From: Sorangium aterium
Lineage (GTDB): Bacteria > Myxococcota_A > Polyangia > Polyangiales > Polyangiaceae
Direction: 5' to 3'
DNA length: 64,000 bases
Assembly: GCF_028368935.1 (NCBI RefSeq)
Contig: NZ_JAQNDK010000003.1
Span: forward strand, 558,001-622,000
Shown in pieces: positions 44,915 through 54,066 of this stretch. The first letter of the stretch is position 1; every line of letters starts with the position of its first letter. The notes beneath the pieces were generated by a model. It saw only the letters and a program-made list of their open reading frames with translations, had not been told where the DNA came from and ran no database searches. A program made the translations under genes and the position numbers.

Positions 44915-46837
44915 ATGGCCCCTAGAGACCCTCCCAGATCGCCGCTCGCCGTCTTCCTGCGCGCTCACAGCGCGGAGATCCTGGAGGCATGGGAGCGCGC
45001 CGAGCGTCGCCGCGCGCCGGGCGAGCAGTCCCCCGGCTACATCGCGCTGCGCGCCGAGCTCCCCTCCATCTTCGCGCGCCTCGCCGAGCGCCTCGAGGCG
45101 GCCGTGGCCGCCGCGGCGGCGCCGCCGGGCGGCGACGAGCCGGACGCGTGGGGCGGCGTCGAGTCCGTGTCGGTCGAGTTCCCCGAGCCGCTGCTCGGCT
45201 TCCGCGTGCTCGACAAGCTCCGCGACGGGTTCGAGCTGGAAGACGTCGCCGCTCACTACTCGGTGCTGCGCCGCTGCGTGCTCCGGATGCTCGAGCGGAC
45301 GGGCACGCAGCCGTCGTGGGTCGAGATGACGATCCTGCACGAGGTGCTCGATCAGGTGATCATCGATCCGGCGACGCGGAGCGCCGCGCTCCGCGAGCGC
45401 GCGCTCGGCGCGCTCGATCGCGTCTCGGCCGAGGGTATGGGCAACGTGCACATCGATCGGCTGCTGCGGCGGCTGGTCGAGGTGCTCGTCGAATCGGCGC
45501 GGTCGGTCGACTGGGCGGTGATGCTGCTGCTCGAGGGTGAGGTGCTGCGGATCCGCGCCGGCATCGGCGTCGACGAGGCGCTGTGGGGCCTGCGCGCGTA
45601 CAGGCTGGCGGAGGGCTTCGTCGGGCGCGTGGTCCGCGAGCGGCGCCCGGTGGCGCTGCGCTCGGCGGCGCCGGATCCGCTGGCCACCGACGCCGGGGGC
45701 GGCGCGGCGGGGCCCGAGTCGGGGGCGCAGAGCGAGCGCCCGAGCGACGCGCTCCACGCGCTCTACGGCGTGCCGATGCTCTCGGAGGGCCGCCTCGTCG
45801 GCGTCACGGTCGTGAGCTCCCGCCGCGTGGCGGAGTTCTCCGAGGGAGACCGGCTGCTCTTCAAGAAGGCGGCCGAGCGCGCGGCCGCGCTCGCGACCCA
45901 GGCCCAGCTGCGCGAGCAGCTCGCCGCGGAGCGCGGCCGGTTCGAGGCGGCGATCCAGAGGCTCCCGGTCGGCGTGGTCGTCGCGGAGGGAGCGTCGGGC
46001 GCCATCGCGCTCAACAACCGCAGGTTCGCGGAGATCGTCCGCGGCCCCGAGGAGACCCCGAGCCACGCGCCGCTGCGGACGCTGCTGAGCGAGACCGACG
46101 ACGACCAGCGCGCGCGCTGGCTGCTCCACCGGGCGCTGCACGGCGGCGAGACGGTCTCCCGCGACGAGATGGAGTTCATCCGCGCGGACGGAGAGCGCCG
46201 CCTCGGGAGCTTCAGCGTGGCCCCCGTGCGCGACGCCGACGGGCGCATCACCGCGGCGGTGATGACGCTCGAGGACGTGACCGAGCTCAGGAAGGCAGAG
46301 CGCGCGCGGCAGCTCCTGCTCGAGGCGAGCGCGCTGATGGCGGAGCCGCTCGACCACGACGGGACGATCGAGCAGGTGGTGCGCCTCGGGGGCGAGCGCT
46401 TCGCTGACCTCTGCGCGCTCGATCTCGACGACGGCGGCGGCGCCCCGCGGCTCGTCGCGTCCGCGCGCCTGCCCGAGGCGCGGGCGCTCCTGCCGAGGCT
46501 GCTCAAGCACCCGCCGCTGCTGCTCGGCGACGCCGCCTCGCTGGCCGAGGCGACGGCGCGCAGGGAGGCGACGCTGATCCCGCTGGTCACCGATCCGTGG
46601 CTGCAGCGGATCGCCCGCGGGCCGGAGCACCTCTCGGCGCTGCGAGAGCTCGGCGCCCGCTCGGCGATCCTCGTCCCGCTCGTGGCGCGCGGCCGCAGGC
46701 TCGGCCTGCTGAGCCTCTGGACCGTGGATCGCGAGCTCCGGCAAGACGATACGGGCGTGGCCGCGGAGCTCGGGCGCTTCGCGTCGCTGGCCATCGAGAG
46801 CGCGCGGCTGCACGGCGAGGCGGCGCGATCGAGGTGA
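44915..46837 (+). CDS. GAF-PAS-GAF sensory protein without an output domain
   Basis: A 640-residue cytoplasmic sensor. Residues 1-165 resemble the RsbR/RsbRD N-domain seen in myxobacterial kinases (LRAHSAEILEAWERAERRRA, LDKLRDGFELEDVAAHYSVL). A GAF domain follows (about 175-330, LVESARSVDWAVMLLL). A PAS domain comes next (about 345-455, RLPVGVVVAEGASGAIALNN). A second GAF (about 465-635) ends in RFASLAIESARLHGEAARSR. No histidine kinase, GGDEF or other effector follows, and no displaced kinase frame is found downstream. It may act on a separate partner. Confidence 0.85.
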   Translation: MAPRDPPRSPLAVFLRAHSAEILEAWERAERRRAPGEQSPGYIALRAELPSIFARLAERLEAAVAAAAAPPGGDEPDAWGGVESVSVEFPEPLLGFRVLDKLRDGFELEDVAAHYSVLRRCVLRMLERTGTQPSWVEMTILHEVLDQVIIDPATRSAALRERALGALDRVSAEGMGNVHIDRLLRRLVEVLVESARSVDWAVMLLLEGEVLRIRAGIGVDEALWGLRAYRLAEGFVGRVVRERRPVALRSAAPDPLATDAGGGAAGPESGAQSERPSDALHALYGVPMLSEGRLVGVTVVSSRRVAEFSEGDRLLFKKAAERAAALATQAQLREQLAAERGRFEAAIQRLPVGVVVAEGASGAIALNNRRFAEIVRGPEETPSHAPLRTLLSETDDDQRARWLLHRALHGGETVSRDEMEFIRADGERRLGSFSVAPVRDADGRITAAVMTLEDVTELRKAERARQLLLEASALMAEPLDHDGTIEQVVRLGGERFADLCALDLDDGGGAPRLVASARLPEARALLPRLLKHPPLLLGDAASLAEATARREATLIPLVTDPWLQRIARGPEHLSALRELGARSAILVPLVARGRRLGLLSLWTVDRELRQDDTGVAAELGRFASLAIESARLHGEAARSR

Positions 46838-47056
46838 CGCCGCTCGTGCCTCGGGCGTGATCGGACGGCAACGCCCGCTGGCGGCGTCGGGCTATCCCTG
46901 CCCGCCCTCGTGGTCCGCGTCGGGGTGAGCTCGGCGGTTCGCCGGAGCGACCCCGGCGGGTTCGTCCGAGGCGACGCCGGGCGGCGCGGGCGAGCGCGCC
47001 GCGGCTTGCGTCGCGGGGATAGATGAGGCGAAGCTCCCGCCCTCGCACACGACCGT

Positions 47057-48487
47057 ATGACAAACACCAACCAAGAACGTCCCCTCGCTGTGCTCGTCGG
47101 GGTGCAGCTCCCCGGCGTCGACGATGTCGAGCACGCCGCCGATCTGGCCGAGCTCGGCCGCCTCGTGCACACGCTCGGCTTCGATGTGATCGCGACCGTG
47201 TCGCAGCGGCGCGGCGCGCTCGCGGCGGCCGCGGTGCTCGGGGAGGGCAAGCTCAGGGAGCTCGCGGAGCTCACGGGCGGCAGCGGCGTCGTGCCCTCGG
47301 GCGCGCCGGAGCGAAAGAACAAGGCGCGCGCGCGCCGAGCCGCGGAGAGCGGCGACGGCGACGAGGACGACGTCGAGCTCGGCGGAGACGACGGCGACGA
47401 CGCGGGCGACGACGGCGGCGCGGAGCCGCGCGCGGGCGGCGCCGGGCAGGCGGCGCGCCTGGCGACGGTCGTGGCGGTCGATCACGACATCTCGCCGAGC
47501 CAGGCGCGCAACCTGGAGCGGGCGACGGGCGCGCAGGTGCTCGACCGGGCGGGCGTGATCATCGAGATCTTCCACCGCCACGCGCGGAGCCGGGAGGCGA
47601 AGCTCGAGGTCGAGATCGCGCGGCTCAACTACGTCGCGCCGCGGCTCCGGGAGACGGGCGGCGGCGGGGACCGGCAGCGCGGCGGGATCGGCGGCAAGGG
47701 CGCCGGCGAGAGCGCGCTCGAGCTCGATCGGCGCAAGATCCGCGACCGCATCGCGGAGCTGAAGGAGGAGCTCACGGCGGTCCAGCGCGAGCAGTCGACG
47801 CGCCGCGCGCTCCGGCAAGGGCAGCGCCGCGTCGCGCTGGTCGGCTACACGAACGCGGGGAAGTCGTCGCTGATGCGGGCGCTGACGGGCAGCGAGGTGC
47901 TCGTCGCCGACAAGCTCTTCGCGACGCTCGACACGACGGTGCGCGCGCTCCACCCGGAGGTGCGACCGCGGATCCTCGTCTCGGATACGGTCGGCTTCAT
48001 CAAGAAGCTGCCGCACGATCTCGTGGCGAGCTTCCGCTCGACGCTGGACGAGGCGCTCGAGGCGTCGCTCCTGCTCTACGTGGCCGACGCGTCGGACCCG
48101 ACCTTCCGCGATCAGCTCGCGGTGACGCGCGGCGTGCTCTCCGAGATCGGCGCGAGCGAGGTGCCGAGCCGGCTCCTGCTGAACAAGGTGGACCGGCTCT
48201 CCGAGGAGGAGCGGGACGCGCTGCGCCTCGAGTTCCCCGAGGCGACGCTGCTTTCGGCGAAGACCTCGGCCGACGTGGCGGCGCTGCGGGAGGCGATCAT
48301 CGCGTTCTTCGAGCAGTCGATGGTGGAGGCCGAGCTGCTCTTGCCGTACGCGAAGCAGGGGCTCATCGGGGAGATCTACGAGAACGCGCGCGTGCTCTCG
48401 GAGGAGTACGACGACGCCGGCGGCCGGCTCTCGGTGCGGGCGCACGCGGCGGCGCTCGATCGGCTGCGCAGCCTGCTCGCGCGCTGA
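47057..48487 (+). CDS. hflX: GTPase HflX
   Basis: Ribosome-associated GTPase that splits stalled or hibernating ribosomes under stress. The N-terminal HflX domain is visible (LVHTLGFDVIATVSQRRG). Its later part (DHDISPSQARNLERATGAQV, DRAGVIIEIFHRHARSREAK) is canonical. The G domain has GYTNAGKSSLMRAL near 262, DTVGFI and NKVD. Length 476 is larger than usual because about 45 residues of acidic Gly/Asp-rich sequence (EDDVELGGDDGDDAGDDGG) interrupt the N-domain near 95-140. The ATG is 219 bp after the sensor gene. Confidence 0.95.
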   Translation: MTNTNQERPLAVLVGVQLPGVDDVEHAADLAELGRLVHTLGFDVIATVSQRRGALAAAAVLGEGKLRELAELTGGSGVVPSGAPERKNKARARRAAESGDGDEDDVELGGDDGDDAGDDGGAEPRAGGAGQAARLATVVAVDHDISPSQARNLERATGAQVLDRAGVIIEIFHRHARSREAKLEVEIARLNYVAPRLRETGGGGDRQRGGIGGKGAGESALELDRRKIRDRIAELKEELTAVQREQSTRRALRQGQRRVALVGYTNAGKSSLMRALTGSEVLVADKLFATLDTTVRALHPEVRPRILVSDTVGFIKKLPHDLVASFRSTLDEALEASLLLYVADASDPTFRDQLAVTRGVLSEIGASEVPSRLLLNKVDRLSEEERDALRLEFPEATLLSAKTSADVAALREAIIAFFEQSMVEAELLLPYAKQGLIGEIYENARVLSEEYDDAGGRLSVRAHAAALDRLRSLLAR

Positions 48488-48549
48488 GGGCGCGGCGGGC
48501 GGCGCTGGCGCGAGCGGCGTCGGCGCGCGCAGCGCTGGCGCGCACGGCG

Positions 48550-48720
48550 TCAGCGCGGGCGGGCGGCGCGGGCGCGCACGGCGTCGGCGTGGGCGGCGAT
48601 GGCGCGCGCCTCGTCAGCCTGCAGGCGTCGCCGCCGGCGGCGGCGGCGCAGGACGATGCCGATCGCGAACGCCAGGAGGTGGAGCCCAGCAATCACCGCG
48701 ACGAGGAGCCACCGCTGCAC
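48550..48720 (-). CDS. Possible small single-span membrane protein
   Basis: A 56-residue frame from GTG 48720. It has one convincing transmembrane helix at the N-terminus (LLVAVIAGLHLLAFAIGIVL), a run of eight Arg after it, and a basic Ala-rich tail. The topology rule (positive residues following the helix) is satisfied. It fills the otherwise empty 315-bp gap between hflX and the DUF309 gene, divergent from the latter. The Arg/Ala tail could be repeat-derived, so confidence is moderate. Confidence 0.45.
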   Translation of the reverse strand: MQRWLLVAVIAGLHLLAFAIGIVLRRRRRRRRLQADEARAIAAHADAVRARAARPR

Positions 48721-48802
48721 GCGCGGAGCGTAGCACCGGAGCGCCGGAGCGCGGGCGTCCGGGGCGCGTGGTACGCTCCGCTGTCCACCGTCGCTCCGCG
48801 CC

Positions 48803-49237
48803 ATGAGCTCCTCCACCGACGCAGCGCTCGAAGCGATCGTCCAACGCGGGCTGGAAGCTTACCGCGCGGGGCGGTTCTTCGAGGCCCACGAGCTGTGGGA
48901 GTCCGGATGGCGCGACGAGCCGGACCCCGTGAGGAAGACGTTTCTCCAGGGGCTCATCCTCGTCGCCGCGGCCCTGCACAAGCTCACGAGGATGCAGAGC
49001 CCACCGGGGGCGTTGCGCCTGCTCGACAAGGCGCGCGCTCGGCTCGCGGGAACGCCTGACGGCATGGGCGGGCTGGCGATCCGGCTGCTCGTCGACGACA
49101 TCACCCGCGCAGCGGTCGCGATCGAGCAGCTCGTGAGCGGAGAGAGAACCGAGATCGACGCCTCGCTTCTGCCCAGGATGGAGATCGCGGACGACGTCGC
49201 GCCGCCATCGCCGTCCGGGGCGCGTCCGCGGCCGTGA
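48803..49237 (+). CDS. DUF309 family protein
   Basis: A 144-residue helical protein with the DUF309 signature GRFFEAHELWESGWRDEPDP followed by KTFLQGLILVAAALHKL. These give the family its paired His/Glu residues, possibly a metal or phosphate site. The domain covers residues 8-120; the remaining tail is Pro-rich. The function of the family is unknown. A lone response regulator lies 208 bp downstream. Confidence 0.9.
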   Translation: MSSSTDAALEAIVQRGLEAYRAGRFFEAHELWESGWRDEPDPVRKTFLQGLILVAAALHKLTRMQSPPGALRLLDKARARLAGTPDGMGGLAIRLLVDDITRAAVAIEQLVSGERTEIDASLLPRMEIADDVAPPSPSGARPRP

Positions 49238-49445
49238 GCTTCTGACCCGAACGGGCTCCGCAGTCGATTCTGCGCTCGTCGCGTGCGACATGGGACGCTG
49301 GCGTGACATCGTTTGCCTGAGTGGTGTTCGCGCATGGGAAGCGCCCGTGTGGGGGGATATCGTGGCAGACGGGTACTGTGGAACCGGAGTGGAGGGGACG
49401 GCGAGCGCCGAGCCTCGAGCCAAGCTGCAAACCGAAAGGAGCCGC

Positions 49446-49838
49446 GTGACACGGCGCAAGCAGATCCTGATCGTCGACGACGACCAGGAGATCCGGGAAA
49501 TGCTCGAGATCACGCTGGAGGAGGAGGGCTATGACGTCCTCTCGGCGAGCGATGGCGAGGCCGCGCTCGCGCTGCTGGAGCGCAACCGGCCGAATCTCAT
49601 CCTGCTCGACATGCGCATGCCGGTGATGGACGGTTGGGGGTTCGCCCGCGCGTACGCGTCGTGTCCTGGTCCGCGCGCGCCCATCCTCGTGATGACGGCC
49701 GCGGTGGACGCCGGCACCTGGGCCCGCGAGGTGGGCGCGTGCGCGTCGGTCGCAAAGCCGTTCGATCTGAACCGCCTGCTCGATTCGATCGCGGCGCACG
49801 CGGGGTGCCCGCCCGGCCCGAGCCCGGCCTCCGCCTGA
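49446..49838 (+). CDS. Single-domain response regulator
   Basis: A CheY-like receiver of 130 residues with no output domain. Acidic pocket Asp11 and Asp12 (IVDDDQEI), phosphoacceptor Asp55 (LILLDMRMP), Thr84 (VMTAAV) and Lys104 (SVAKPF) are all present, so it should be phosphorylatable. GTG 49446 is chosen: aaggag lies about 6 bp upstream and the receiver begins at once, whereas the open frame upstream to 49,290 has no receiver character. No cognate kinase is adjacent. The C-terminus is a short Pro-rich tail. Confidence 0.92.
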   Translation: MTRRKQILIVDDDQEIREMLEITLEEEGYDVLSASDGEAALALLERNRPNLILLDMRMPVMDGWGFARAYASCPGPRAPILVMTAAVDAGTWAREVGACASVAKPFDLNRLLDSIAAHAGCPPGPSPASA

Positions 49839-49849
49839 GCAGGCCCGGG

Positions 49850-49995
49850 CCGGGCGCGGGCCCGGCGCGCTGCCTGAGCGAGGGGCCATGCCAGGCGCGA
49901 GCCGGGCGCTGAGCGACTTATCTGAGCGGGGTCATGCCGGGCGCGAGCCCGGCGCGCTGCGTGAGGGGGTTATCCGAGCGGGGTCATCCGTGGCA
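49850..49995. repeat. About 45-bp direct repeats with internal palindromes
   Basis: Three imperfect copies of a unit built from gggcgcgagcccggcgcgctg, a tgagcg-type spacer and ggggtcatgcc. Each contains the small palindrome cgggcnnnnnnnnccg. The array fills the gap after the response regulator and ends near the converging hypothetical gene. It could provide termination, but the repetition suggests local duplication. Confidence 0.6.
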
Positions 49996-50044
49996 TGAGC
50001 CCGGCCGAGGCCGCGGCGGATCCGCCGCGGCGCCAGGCGGTGGA

Positions 50045-50797
50045 TCAGCCGCCCGTGGCGCGGCGCATCGCGCAGAGGAGGTCGCCGCGGCACGGGTCGG
50101 TGGGAGCGCGGCGGTCGGTCGTGTCTGGCGCCGCTGGGCCAGGCTTGGCGCGCGTCGCCGCGGCTGCGCCCGTGGCCCGCGCGCGGTTCTCGGGCGCGCG
50201 CCGCGAGGCGACTGCGTCGTCGGGCGCGTCGCCGGCGCTGTTGCGCTCGACAGGAGGCGCGGCCAGCGCGCGCTCGGCGGGCGCCTCGATGCGCGGGAGC
50301 CGCGCCTCGACCGCGCGCGCGGCGGCGGCGAGGCCGGCCGTCGCGCGAGGGCCGGTGGCGGCGGCATCCGGGGCAGAGATGCCCGCCGTGAGGGCCGCGA
50401 TCGCGCCGGCGCCTGCGAGCAGGATGGCGATCGAGCGGGCGCGCCATGCGCGCGCCGGCGCGTCGAGCGCCGGCGCCTCAGGCACGGGTGCGGACGCGGG
50501 CGGCTCGCCGAACGGGAAGATCGGCAAGAGGTCGAGGACCTGGGGGCGGGCGCCCTCCTCGCCGGCCTTCAGCGCGGTCAGGTCGATCTGTCCCGAGGAC
50601 GCGTCGCGCTCCTCGCTCGCGGCGCGCGCCGCGGGCGGGGCCGTGACGGCGGCATCCTCCGTGGTCGCCGGCGTATCCAGCGAGGGCATGTCCAGCGAGG
50701 GCGCGTCCACCGAGAACGAGACGGATGTGTCCTCTCCGGGGCTGGTGACGGCGGCTCGCGGTTCGTTCCACCACTCCTCGTGCTGCGTGTACTTCAT
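50045..50797 (-). CDS. Hypothetical single-span membrane protein
   Basis: A 250-residue protein without recognised domains. It starts at ATG 50797 with gggag 6 bp upstream (MKYTQHEEWWNEPRA). A 115-residue acidic, disordered N-terminal part leads to one membrane helix (AIALLLAGAGAIAALTAG-like, about 120-140) preceded by RAWRAR. An Ala/Arg/Pro-rich outer part follows and ends in CRGDLLCAMRRATGG with two Cys that could pair. The topology suggests a cytoplasmic tail and an external low-complexity stalk. It resembles anti-sigma-like layouts, but no such domain is seen. Confidence 0.65.
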   Translation of the reverse strand: MKYTQHEEWWNEPRAAVTSPGEDTSVSFSVDAPSLDMPSLDTPATTEDAAVTAPPAARAASEERDASSGQIDLTALKAGEEGARPQVLDLLPIFPFGEPPASAPVPEAPALDAPARAWRARSIAILLAGAGAIAALTAGISAPDAAATGPRATAGLAAAARAVEARLPRIEAPAERALAAPPVERNSAGDAPDDAVASRRAPENRARATGAAAATRAKPGPAAPDTTDRRAPTDPCRGDLLCAMRRATGG

Positions 50798-51281
50798 GGT
50801 TGCTCCCGCTTCAGCCGTATCGGTCGAGCGCTGGAGTCGCGCGCCTGCGCCGGCCGGTCGGCATGTCCTTTCGAGATTTGGACATGCACACGCGCGCGCG
50901 CTTGGGCCCGTCGCGCGCCCAGGCCCACGCTCATCGACCGCGATCGCGGGGCGTTGCGATCGATTCCGCCCCGTGCGCGCGCCGGTGTTCGCCGCGTTCG
51001 CCGCGTTCGCCGCGTGCCTCGCGTTCGCCGAGCTCGCCGCGTTCGCCGTGACGCACGCGCCTGCTACCGAGGTCGGGGAGCACCTGAAGCGGGCCCGTCG
51101 GCGGCGTTCGCGATCTTGCGAGCGGGCTCGTGACGCCCATACTTCGACCGCTCGGATCGCCGAGGGCGTGCAGCCGGCGGGGCCTCATGACCGCGTGCGC
51201 TCGGGGAAGTTGGTTGCGATCGGGGCGTTCCTCGTCGAACAGAAGTTCCCACGCAAACGCGAATCGGATACTTGAGGTGAG
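50798..51281. other. Intergenic region with 9-bp tandem repeats
   Basis: 484 bp between divergent genes (hypothetical leftward, lipoprotein rightward). At about 50,986-51,050 a 9-bp unit (ccgcgttcg and variants) is repeated six to seven times. The right end holds the lipoprotein leader with a gaggtga ribosome-binding site. No gene is called in the middle. Confidence 0.5.
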
Positions 51282-51731
51282 ATGAAATCTACACGGCTCT
51301 TCACGGTTCTGGGGGCGCTGATGTTCCCCCTTGCAGTGGCTCTGGTCACCAGCGGGTGCCCCAAGAAGGAAGAGGACGACGTTCCGCCGGTGCCCTCGGC
51401 TCCGCCCGTCGTCCCGACGCCGGCCCCGACGCCGACCCCCACGACGCAGATCGTGCCCGAAGAGGACGCCGGGGCGGACGCGGCAGACGCCGACACGGCG
51501 GACGCGGACGCTGGAAAGAAGGTGGTCGGCACGGGCGATCCCAGCGGGATCCGCAAGTGCTGCGCGGCGCTGCGCCAGAACGCGAAGTCGGCTCCGCCCG
51601 AGCAGCAGGGCGGCTACCTCGCGGCCGCCTCGGCGTGTGACGGCCTGGCGAACTCGCCGCAGGGACGGCAAGCGCTCTCGACCTTGCGCGGCCTCCTGGT
51701 CGGCGCGCAGATGCCGGCGTCCTGCCAGTAA
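51282..51731 (+). CDS. Small lipoprotein of unknown function
   Basis: A 149-residue predicted lipoprotein. A hydrophobic leader (LFTVLGALMFPLAVALVTSG) ends at Cys26. A Pro/Thr-rich then acidic linker (PTPAPTPTPT; ADAADADTADADAG) leads to a helical module with CCAALRQNAK, ASACDGLAN and a final SCQ. The four Cys are possibly disulfide-bonded in the periplasm. ATG 51282 has gaggtga 3-4 bp before it. No family is recognised; similar short Cys-rich lipoproteins are common in myxobacteria. Confidence 0.8.
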   Translation: MKSTRLFTVLGALMFPLAVALVTSGCPKKEEDDVPPVPSAPPVVPTPAPTPTPTTQIVPEEDAGADAADADTADADAGKKVVGTGDPSGIRKCCAALRQNAKSAPPEQQGGYLAAASACDGLANSPQGRQALSTLRGLLVGAQMPASCQ

Positions 51732-51846
51732 AGGGACGGACGGGAGGGCCAGCAGCGGTCGGGGGAGCGGCTCCCCGCCCAGCTTGCCGGACGCATCTGG
51801 CGAGCTGGGCCGGTCGTCCGGCTGTCCTGAGGGCGTCGGGGCAGCC

Positions 51847-51903
51847 GGAGCCATCAGCCGTGCACGGAGCCATCAGCCGTGCACGGAGCCATCAGCCGTG
51901 CAC
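51847..51903. repeat. 19-bp tandem repeat over the 3' end of the L,D-transpeptidase gene
   Basis: Three exact 19-bp copies of ggagccatcagccgtgcac. On the minus strand the rightmost copy encodes the last codons VHG and the stop of the L,D-transpeptidase. The other two are untranslated duplicates of that end, so loss of the stop would be backed up by in-phase-dependent copies. Confidence 0.9.
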
Positions 51904-53847
51904 GTAAACGAGCGTGCCGCCGCCCTCGAGGTTCAGCGCTCCATGCCACTCGGGCGGGACGGCGGGCTCGGTCCACTCGAAGAGCCAGGCCGCGTCGGCA
52001 GGGGCCAGGTTGATGCAGCCGTGGCTGCGCGCCTTGCCGAACTCGTCGTGCCAGTACGCGCCGTGGAGCGCGTAACCCCCGTGGAAGTACTGGGTGTAGG
52101 GCACGTCACGCAGGTCGAACGCCGCCTCGGACGCCTCATTGTCGCCGTCCATCGTGGTCGAGACGTGCTTCGCGTGGATGTAGAACGAGCCGCGGACGGT
52201 GGCGTCGGTCTCCTCGGGATCGGCCATGCCGCTGCGACCGCTGGAGATGAGCGCCGCGAACACGGGGCGCGTGCCCTCGTACGCGACGAGCATCTGGCGG
52301 CGGATCGAGATGTCGATCCACTTCTTGCCGTCGCGCGCGAACCCCTGAGGGTCCTTGCGCAGCTCGGCGATGACGAGGTGGTCGGCGGCGAGCCATGAGC
52401 CTTCGGTGGTCTCGAGCAGCCCCTTGGCGCCGCCACGCGTGCGGCCGGTGAGCACCCAGCCCGAGCGGTGCGGCGCGAGGCCCGCGTCGACGAGCGCGCG
52501 GCCCGACGCGGAGGGGCGCTGCCGGGTCGCGCCATGGACGCGGACGAAGGCAGGGGCGCCCTTCAAGGCGGGATCGGGGCGGGGATCGGTGCCGGGCGGC
52601 GCGGGAGGGAGCTCGTCGGCAGGCAGCTCGGCGACGGAGAAGCTCGCGGTGTCGGCCGGCGGAGCGGCGGCGGGCGTCGGAGCGGCCGACGACGTGGGGG
52701 ATGCCGACGACGTCGCGGCGGCCGGGGATGCCGTGTCGGAGGGGCCCGCGGGGGCCTCGGCGCCGTCGGCGTCGAGATCCTTGATGATCACGCCGCGCAT
52801 CGCGCTGAGGCGCGCGGGGCGGGTGCGATCGAGCGGGATGAGGTCGAGCTCGGTCGTGAGGCCGAAGCGGCGATTGGTCCACTCGAAGGTCGTGATCAGG
52901 CCGAACGCAGAGCTCTCCTTGGTGCGGCCCGTATGCACGGAGTAGTGGAGCTTCTCCTCGGCGCCGTACGGCTTGGGGAGATCCCGGCCGGCGAGGAGGA
53001 ATTCCGGCACGGGATCGAGCGGCAACGACGAGGGCGCGACAGCCGCGCGGGCGAGGTGGGCGCTGAGCGTGGACCCCTCGACGCGGCGCTGATCCTCGAC
53101 TGTCGGGAGCCGGAAGTAGAGGTGCGGCGGGGGCGAGCCCGACATGACGTAGTAGTAAGGCATGGGCGCACCACGGCGCGGACCGCGCACGGCCGCGGCG
53201 ACCACCTGGTGCTCGAGCGCGAGCGAGGCGCCCTTGCCCACGCAGACGTAGCCGCGCGGCGCGATCCGGTACCAGCCGCCAGCACATCCGTCGGTGCCCG
53301 CAGGGAGCTCGGCCCGATCGACGACCGCGCCGGCGCGCAGGTAGCCGAGCTTCGTCGAGCGCTCGTCGGGAGCGACGTAGATCCAGGTGCGCATCGCGAT
53401 GCTGGCGATCTTCGCGCCCCGGCCCGGCAGCGTGGTCTCTTTCGAGGAGGGCGATGCGGCGGCCGACGACGCGAGCGACGCAGGCGACACGGCGTCCGGC
53501 GCGGCGGACCCAGGAGAGGGGGCCAGCGGCTCGGCCGAGGGGAGACCCGGGGCCGCGGGGGCGGCACCGGTGGCGAGCGGGGCGGTCGCGTGAGCGGCGC
53601 CGGAGCGGTGATCGTCGGTGGCCCTGCCGGGCGGATCCTGGGACGGAGAGCAGGCCGCGGTCGAGAGGACGAGCGGGGATGCGCCGGCGAAGGCGACGGC
53701 GAGAGCGCCAGCGCGGACCAGGGCGCCGGAGAGCGAGCGGGAAGGCGCCGTGGCGCGAGGGCCGACGCGGGGGCGAGCGCGAGTGCGCGGGGAGCGCTGC
53801 GGTGCGGGCAGCGACGCGGGGGCGGGGTCTCGAGCGAGGGAAGGCAT
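51892..53847 (-). CDS. YkuD-type L,D-transpeptidase, probable lipoprotein
   Basis: Cell-wall enzyme making 3-3 cross-links or anchoring proteins to peptidoglycan. The catalytic motif HGAYWHDEFGKARSHGCINL near 595-614 is complete, with nucleophile Cys611. The 651-residue protein starts with about 45 basic/disordered residues, then a hydrophobic stretch and STAAC (Cys66), a plausible lipobox. An SH3-like segment (SIAMRTWIYVAPDERSTKLG) and two Pro/Ala-rich linkers come before the YkuD domain. The start is uncertain because the N-terminal leader is unusually long. It converges on the small lipoprotein gene. Confidence 0.88.
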   Translation of the reverse strand: MPSLARDPAPASLPAPQRSPRTRARPRVGPRATAPSRSLSGALVRAGALAVAFAGASPLVLSTAACSPSQDPPGRATDDHRSGAAHATAPLATGAAPAAPGLPSAEPLAPSPGSAAPDAVSPASLASSAAASPSSKETTLPGRGAKIASIAMRTWIYVAPDERSTKLGYLRAGAVVDRAELPAGTDGCAGGWYRIAPRGYVCVGKGASLALEHQVVAAAVRGPRRGAPMPYYYVMSGSPPPHLYFRLPTVEDQRRVEGSTLSAHLARAAVAPSSLPLDPVPEFLLAGRDLPKPYGAEEKLHYSVHTGRTKESSAFGLITTFEWTNRRFGLTTELDLIPLDRTRPARLSAMRGVIIKDLDADGAEAPAGPSDTASPAAATSSASPTSSAAPTPAAAPPADTASFSVAELPADELPPAPPGTDPRPDPALKGAPAFVRVHGATRQRPSASGRALVDAGLAPHRSGWVLTGRTRGGAKGLLETTEGSWLAADHLVIAELRKDPQGFARDGKKWIDISIRRQMLVAYEGTRPVFAALISSGRSGMADPEETDATVRGSFYIHAKHVSTTMDGDNEASEAAFDLRDVPYTQYFHGGYALHGAYWHDEFGKARSHGCINLAPADAAWLFEWTEPAVPPEWHGALNLEGGGTLVYVHG

Positions 53848-54066
53848 CGACGCGAAGGCGGAGGCAGGGAGACCCAGGCCCGAGGTGCGAAGGCGCGCGG
53901 GGCCAGCGAGCCAGCGGGAGACGAGGAGCCGAAGCTGGAGCCGCGAGGGGCTGAGCGGGCGAGGTGTATGCTGAACCGAGGGGGAGATGCAATCTCCTGC
54001 CGGCGGCGTCAGGACGGGGAAGGAGAGGAGGGAGAGGGAGACGGGAGGGGGAGACAGGACGAGGCG

